This document shows, piece by piece, positions 59,009 through 64,000 of a stretch of DNA of 64,000 nt; position 1 is the stretch's first letter, and each line of letters opens with the position of its first letter. A model generated the notes under the pieces. That model made no database searches. It had not been told where the DNA came from and was given only the letters and a program-made list of their open reading frames with translations. This DNA comes from Glebionis coronaria (taxonomy: Eukaryota; Streptophyta; Magnoliopsida; Asterales; Asteraceae), in NCBI GenBank assembly GCA_025667525.1, contig CM046882.1, positions 522,624,618 to 522,688,617 on the forward strand, in the 5' to 3' direction. The position numbers were made by a program, and so were the translations under genes.

Positions 59009-59258
59009 GCTGAATGAACAGAAACTTTGTCCGATGAACAGTCGAACAGTAAAACTTAAGATTAAGCCCAGATTTTAACCAAATAACCCAAAAAGTTTTG
59101 TGCTTTTGACTAAAATAAGTAACAACTAATACTTATCCACTAATCCCAATCACAAAAACACCAAAAACACCAAGAATCAAGATGATTTTTCTTAAAGAAC
59201 ACTAACACAATCAAAAACTAAAAAATCACACAAATCACCACCTTAAATCACCCCATAG

Positions 59259-59270
59259 CTCTTGATACCA
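59259..59270 (-). other. Copia primer-binding site (initiator Met type)
   Basis: On the minus strand the site reads TGGTATCAAGAGC, close to the tRNA-iMet complement used by most plant copia elements, with one extra A. It lies two bases after the 5' LTR. Confidence 0.7.
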
Positions 59271-59272
59271 AA

Positions 59273-59602
59273 TGTAGAATATTGATAATCAATGAATCTA
59301 TGAAGGGGTTTGTTGATTTCTAGAGAGAGAAAGTTAGAGAGAGAAAGTGAGAGAAACTATGTGAATTTTATTAAGTGGAAAATAAGAAATGACAACAACC
59401 AACCCCTTTCCTTAGTGGAAAGGGGTATTTATAGTCCAAGCCTAACATTGGGCTTGGGCCGGTCCATGACAAGCCCATGGACCGGTTCTTACTTAAGTTA
59501 ATAAGCAAATAATAACTAATTACTAACTACGAGCTATTACAACATAAATCATATTGTGGAGTGACCGATACTTCTAAAATACGTTAAAACGTATTTCTAA
59601 CA
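59273..59602 (-). repeat. 5' LTR of the copia element
   Basis: This is the 330-bp partner of 34395-34724 with one difference near 59592. The TATA box is at 59426-59433 on the minus strand, with the same flanking palindromes. Confidence 0.93.
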
Positions 59603-59607
59603 GACGG

Positions 59608-60934
59608 GATCGACATGTGCGGCCCGGATAGTCTCGGAACCCTAGGTAGTACTCCCAACAGATTGGTACAAGGGGTGGTCTTCTCGAAGTTTCTTGGGAG
59701 GGGCGTTGTGTTCGCCAATCTCGGCTGAAGCAGCTTTCCTCACTCGTTTGTTTCTTTTACGGGTACGCCTGGCGACAGGCTGAGCTGTTGCCTCTTTAGT
59801 CTCCTCCTCGGCTTCTTTTTCCACTTCTTACTCTTCCTCTGAGTCCAGATTGACTTGTTGTACTTCTTCATCATCATCGCCCATCATCCGGCGAAGGCTG
59901 GAGGTGGTTAAGTCAATATTATCTCCCTGCTCTTCCCTATGTGGCGAGGAGGGCCCGGCTCCTCCTTCCCTCATCCTGTTATCACCACCCTCATTGTCTC
60001 CTTGCTCTCCCTCGTCCGAGTGTGGATCTGGCACGGCTTCAAGAGCAACCGTCACGTTTCGGGTATGCTCCAGAAGGGGTAGTTCATTCTCACGGAGGAG
60101 ACGGGAACCCTCCGGTACGAGCTTCGGGTCGCCCTGGCGTAAAAGTCCAAAGAAGTTCATTTCTGCCCACCAAAAACAAAATATGTTAGCCATTTATAAA
60201 ATGATTGCATAAATTTTTGCGTACGGATGTCATCCTACCTTCACCCTGCCTTCTCCAAAACACAGGATACCTATTGGACGGGCCAAAGTAATTACGGCTA
60301 ATCCCTAGCAAACATAGAAATGACTCGGGAAGACTTCTATGGAACCCGGTCCTATTCAGATCTAATTCTTGTGAATGTTGGGGTTGTATGTACTTGTGTG
60401 CGGCTTGGGGTCGTGGGGTATCCTATTTCTAAAGGTGTAATCAGCCGGCCATACTACTGCGTCAATGAAAAAGTAGTGGTCATACCAGTTTTTCAATGAA
60501 TCCATTGGATTATTGTGCGATTGGGGACTGTTAGGGGATCCTTTCTTAAAAGATACACAACCATTTACTATGTTGGGAACATAAAAGAGCCGGAATAATT
60601 CTACGGTTGGGGGGATTCTCCTAGCGCGGCAGAGGATCTCGAATTGACTAATCTTACAGGCGCCTATACAGTGAAGCTGACTAATATGTACATCATAGTA
60701 TCCTAAAAGATCTACGAGAAAACGGGTAAATGGAATGCGGTAATTGGCCGCATCAAAAAGGCGAGTGTACAGGCCAATCTTACCCGCTGGAGCCTCAGTT
60801 ATGAGGTCTCCAGCGCCAGGAAGTGAGGGGTGTAGGTTGGTAGGGATGAAATAGTTTGTACAAAAGTGGTTTAGTTGGTCCTGGGTCATTACATTCAGCA
60901 CGGATCCAATGGTAGGGTTGTTTCTGTGAGCCAT
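59608..60934 (-). pseudogene. Element A accessory gene, 5' part (exon 1 and most of exon 2)
   Basis: The gene starts at the ATG at 60934 (MAHRNNPT) and matches B throughout exon 1 (LFDAANYRIPFTRFLVDLL, LKNWYDHYFFID). Intron 1 is 60163-60238, with GTAGG and GGGCAG borders at the same codon as in B. Exon 2 begins 60162 and is cut by the copia insertion at 59603-59607. Lesions include a one-base shift near 60364, so the frame ends early, and TAA at 59828-59830. The acidic region and the basic RRTRKRNKRVRK stretch correspond to those of B. With the part at 33013-34394 this makes one dead four-exon gene. Confidence 0.75.
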
Positions 60935-61075
60935 TGCTAAATAAAAAAGTAAGGGCGTGGTGTTCTAACCTGTGGAAGAAGGGATCCGTGCGTGATTGGT
61001 TCGAGCTAAGAGGAAAGCTTTAATGGCAGAAATGGAGGTTATAACTGTGTGTTTCACACAGCCGTAGGGGTGGCT

Positions 61076-61128
61076 TATTTATAGGGTTGCCTCGTGGGTC
61101 ATGACCTGTTGGATGTGTGACACGTGTC
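61076..61128 (-). promoter_or_regulatory. Promoter of the element A accessory gene
   Basis: On the minus strand the palindrome GACACGTGTC (61119-61128) lies 35 bases upstream of TATAAATA (61076-61083), the same design and spacing as in B despite divergence of the surrounding sequence. The ATG is about 140 bases further downstream. Confidence 0.65.
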
Positions 61129-61519
61129 TGCCACTATTCTTGATCGTGTGGTTAGGGGGCGAGTGGCAAGTGAAACGTCAGGCGGGACCCACGGGTCACT
61201 TCTGACTCAAACGTTTGCACTGCTCAAGGTTCTGACTGTTTGCACTTTTGTCAGTCAACATGTCAGGTGAACAGTTATTAATGTCGGGATATGCGGCTCT
61301 TACGTAAGACTTGACATTTAATGTTATATTTAATTTGTTTCGGTCGCCATATGCGGCTGAGATACTGATGGAATAACTTCCTAAGTCAGGTTGCCACGTG
61401 CGGCCAATACAAATTCTTGGACAACTTATCATTCCCTATTTTTTCCTTGGTACGTCCAGGGAGCATCTTGGTAGTCTAGAGGTTACGCCTATGGTTGTAA
61501 CAACTAAACTGGGGGGACA
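61129..61519 (-). other. Upstream region of element A accessory gene and polypurine tract
   Basis: This non-coding stretch is the counterpart of 35355-35760 in B, with shared blocks around TGACCCGTGGGTCCC. It ends with the polypurine tract ACTGGGGGGACA (61508-61519) that primes plus-strand synthesis of A. Confidence 0.65.
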
Positions 61520-62092
61520 TGATGAAGTATAGTCCCCAGCCGGGTCATGAACCCGGCCCATGGGTACTACCCGTATCCGGCCCATCACAGATGGGTGGAA
61601 TAATGTCATTCAGGCTTATGGGCTTGGATGAACAGTGACTGCACACATGTGTGCGGCCCACGGTCCGGTGCGGCCGACATAGGGTTAGACAGAATCATAT
61701 TCTGTCTAGGAATATCTTTATCCCAATGGAGGAGGATATTCACTACCAAAATTAGAAGATAACAATCATTCTAATTTTGATAGTTATCCTTTCCTTGGGG
61801 CCGAAGTATCAAGTGGTAGCCCACTAGGGTTCCACTGCCTATAAAAGGAACCCCCAATGGTTCCACAAAGGTATTACGTTCTACACTCTCAACTCACATA
61901 AACCCTAACCGATTACTTACTCTCACGCCGGAGTCTAATCGTGGGAAACACTCCCACGGTAAGCCTAACGCGTGTTGTTTAGTGTGCAGGATCCCAACCA
62001 AACGATTCACTTGGTGCAGGAGCCGGAGCCCAGCCAACCCGAAATAAGCCTAATTCGGGTCTAGCAAGGATCACCCAACTTTTGCATCAACA
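61520..62092 (+). repeat. 3' LTR of element A
   Basis: This is the 573-bp partner of 25972-26544. About 11 substitutions by eye separate the two, several of them C/T. The R-region hairpin is at 61940-61958. It is followed by the TTTGA target duplication. Confidence 0.93.
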
Positions 62093-62097
62093 TTTGA

Positions 62098-64000
62098 CAA
62101 TATAAAATTATGATCGTACGTTTTTTTAAACCAAAATAGTTCACTTTCATTTTTTTTAATGATTAAATATGAGTGAAAGTGTTAATCATTACACGATGAT
62201 GAATATGTCATTACAACGAGAACTAAAAATCTTTCATAAATTAATAGTTTTATATAGTTTTGATGAACAATTTTTTCGAGTTCTTTTATTAGGTTTAGAA
62301 ATTTATGCTCTAAAATTTACACACGATTTGTAAAATTATAGTTGATATGTTATTGTAAAAATTTCGCGTGGTTTATAAAGTTACATGGGATTTGGGATTA
62401 TGTGATTTGTTACTTTTAATCTAACAAATTGTATTTGTGACGGAAATTTTAAAACAAGAATAAAAAGTTTGGAAAAAAGATTGTTCAAAGTATATTGAAA
62501 TGTTCGTCTATCGAAAGATAAAAAAAAATTTATCGCAAATATGTATTTATTGTCGTTTGACAATTTACCGTTTGTAAGATTTTTCTTTAATGTGAAAATT
62601 AGTTTTTTTTTTAAGAAACAATAAATGATTATAATTTGTCATATGATCTTTAAAGAATTTGTGATTTATGTTGATCTAGACTGCGGTGCAGGCGCAATCC
62701 TTACAGCTTTGAACGTGCAAACACGTACTTTATGAGAAACTTAAAAGTATAATTACATGTAATGGCGTGAGTACAAAAAACTTCCAACACGCACGAGTAG
62801 TCCTTCTCAAAAAGATAATTCTCGTATAAACCAAGTTTACATTTTTAAAGTTGTAGAAAATAAAACCTATATTTACGATTTACTTTTTTCGTATTTTATT
62901 TTGACTAAAACAGAAGATACAAGAAATGTATTGAAGGTTGCAAATTTAGTTGAAATAGTTGAAAGAAACATGAGGCTAGCCGCAACGGCTCGGTCGTCTA
63001 ATCGGTTGGTCGACTGTCGGACCCGGTCGTATCATTATGGCGACCGAGTCACAGGGAAGTGGTCGCCTTGCGATCTAGTTGTGTAAGTGTGTGTGAGTAT
63101 TTTTTCTTTTATGTAAATCGTCTTACTGAACAAAAGATCGTTTTAGATCGTAACTGAGAAAAGACTAATATAACAAGTGTTTTTATAAATCAAACCCGGT
63201 CATTGTTGATCACCGGCCTAAGTAGTGAGTTAGAGTTTTGAAAGCTACTTACACCGACAAAATGGGGTCATTGGACAAACCCTCAAATCCCTTGTACACT
63301 CAATTGGCTTCAAATATTTGTCTTTCCTCACTAGTACAATCGAAGACACTACCTACTAATCATTCAATTTCACTATTCAACCCCTAAAGATGTCTCAAAA
63401 TATACATATATGTAAACATAATTTAATGAATAAATTTGGTTATTTAATTTGAAGTACATAATACACGTAGTTGCACTTGCAACTGTCCATTAAACTAACT
63501 AATCTCTTTTTTGTATTTTAAGGGTAAATTAAGAGATGCAATATTTAAAATTTATAACAGCTAGACTAAGATCAAACTAGAAATGGTGTGTAAGGAATTA
63601 CTACTTCTTTTAGGCTTAAAAAATTGCTTTACTATGTCACATACTCTTGTCTCATGTATAGTAACCTTTTCTGAATCATCTTTAAGTATTTTTGTACTTG
63701 CTAATAGTTAAACAGCCAGCTATTTATAATATGTTCTTGATACTCTATAGTTATAAGTTGGTTATACTCTCGCTCGCCTGTGATTTTTAACTCGCCAAGA
63801 GAACGTTTTGCTCATGCAGTCGGACTAGGAGTCATTGCAGTCGGAAGATTATGAACAAACTACGGTTAACGCCTAGAATGTATATCTAACTATCTTCCTT
63901 ACGCGACTATTAGTTAGAAGTTGTGCGCAAACAGTAAAACGTCATAAAAAACATGATGTGATAACAACATTTCTATCTAAACTCTTGAGATGTTTCCCAT
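62098..64000. other. Right flank, AT-rich, no gene recognised
   Basis: Part of 62160-62600 resembles arm sequences of the foldback MITE at 20328-20920, for example GACAATTTACCGTTTGTAAGA against GACGATTTATCGTTTGTGAGA, so it may be a decayed relative. A short GC-rich patch near 62980-63060 is unassigned. The ORFs 62381-62563 and 62901-63086 show no known domain. Confidence 0.45.

Larger units (their letters stand above)
34395..59602 (-). mobile_element. Very long Ty1/copia retrotransposon, Sirevirus-like, nested in element A
   Basis: The 330-bp LTRs (34395-34724 and 59273-59602) differ at one base, and the target duplication GACGG lies at 34390-34394 and 59603-59607. Transcription is on the minus strand. 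Order: LTR, iMet-type primer site, repeat-array leader, gag, a long coiled-coil/zinc-knuckle region, protease-integrase-RT-RNase H, then a 4.5-kb non-coding 3' region, polypurine tract and LTR. Subtracting element B leaves about 14.3 kb, far longer than ordinary copia elements. Several CTCCCCCTTAA motifs (multiple polypurine-like tracts) and LTR palindromes point to the Sirevirus group; this placement is inference. Gag and pol are separated by a stop and a frame change. Confidence 0.9.
25972..62092 (+). mobile_element. Element A: Tat-lineage Ty3/gypsy retrotransposon, split by nested insertions
   Basis: The element is bounded by 573-bp LTRs (25972-26544 and 61520-62092) and by the target duplication TTTGA at 25967-25971 and 62093-62097. 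Without the nested copia element it would be about 10.9 kb. Order on the plus strand: LTR, primer site, gag-pol (26609-32278), an accessory gene on the opposite strand, polypurine tract, LTR. Extra ORFs between pol and the 3' LTR are a known trait of the Tat lineage. By eye the LTRs differ at about 11 positions, making A the oldest layer of the nest. Gag-pol carries a nonsense codon and the accessory gene is disrupted, so A is inactive. Confidence 0.93.

Overview
The window is plant nuclear DNA, probably from a core eudicot. I would guess the daisy family (Asteraceae) from the style of the retrotransposon proteins, but that guess is inference. There are no prokaryotic operons. AT-rich intergenic DNA is interrupted by LTR retrotransposons, small DNA transposons and a piece of mitochondrial DNA. 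I see no confident ordinary host gene.

Layout. (1) 1-1532 is unrecognised flank. (2) 1533-13200 is an Athila-like Ty3/gypsy element that encodes only Gag and protease. It is arranged LTR, internal region, LTR, truncated second internal region. Its 1951-bp LTRs each carry a roughly 550-bp array of a TTCCGAA-core repeat. (3) 13201-25966 is AT-rich DNA with a TIR-bounded mini-transposon carrying a SANT-like ORF, a Mutator-type foldback MITE with a 10-bp target duplication, Helitron-like pieces, tandem repeats and a nuclear copy of mitochondrial rps13. (4) 25967-62097 is a three-level nest. Tat-lineage element A (plus strand, 25972-62092, TSD TTTGA) was entered by a very long Ty1/copia element (minus strand, 34395-59602, TSD GACGG). 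The copia element was then entered by element B (minus strand, 34782-45689, TSD CTATA), a second member of family A. LTR divergence counted by eye agrees with this order: about 11 substitutions between the A LTRs, one between the copia LTRs, and one single-base indel between the B LTRs. (5) 62098-64000 is right flank.

How the parts work together. A and B each carry gag-pol on one strand and, convergent to it on the other strand, a four-exon accessory gene. The three intron positions, a TATA box with an upstream G-box, and two hairpins in the convergent 3' space are all conserved between the two copies. Introns can survive reverse transcription in this orientation because the genomic RNA presents them as antisense. 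This antisense, spliced, self-promoted gene is the most system-like feature of the window. In A it is broken by the copia insertion and several small lesions. In B it is nearly intact, with a one-base slip at a C7 run.

None of the polymerase-bearing elements has a fully open coding frame. A and B each have one nonsense codon at a glutamine position of gag-pol. The copia element has a stop after gag and a frame change at the protease. The copia element also has arrays of a TTCGGAA-core repeat in its 5' leader and its 4.5-kb 3' region, sharing the core seen in the unrelated Athila-like LTR.
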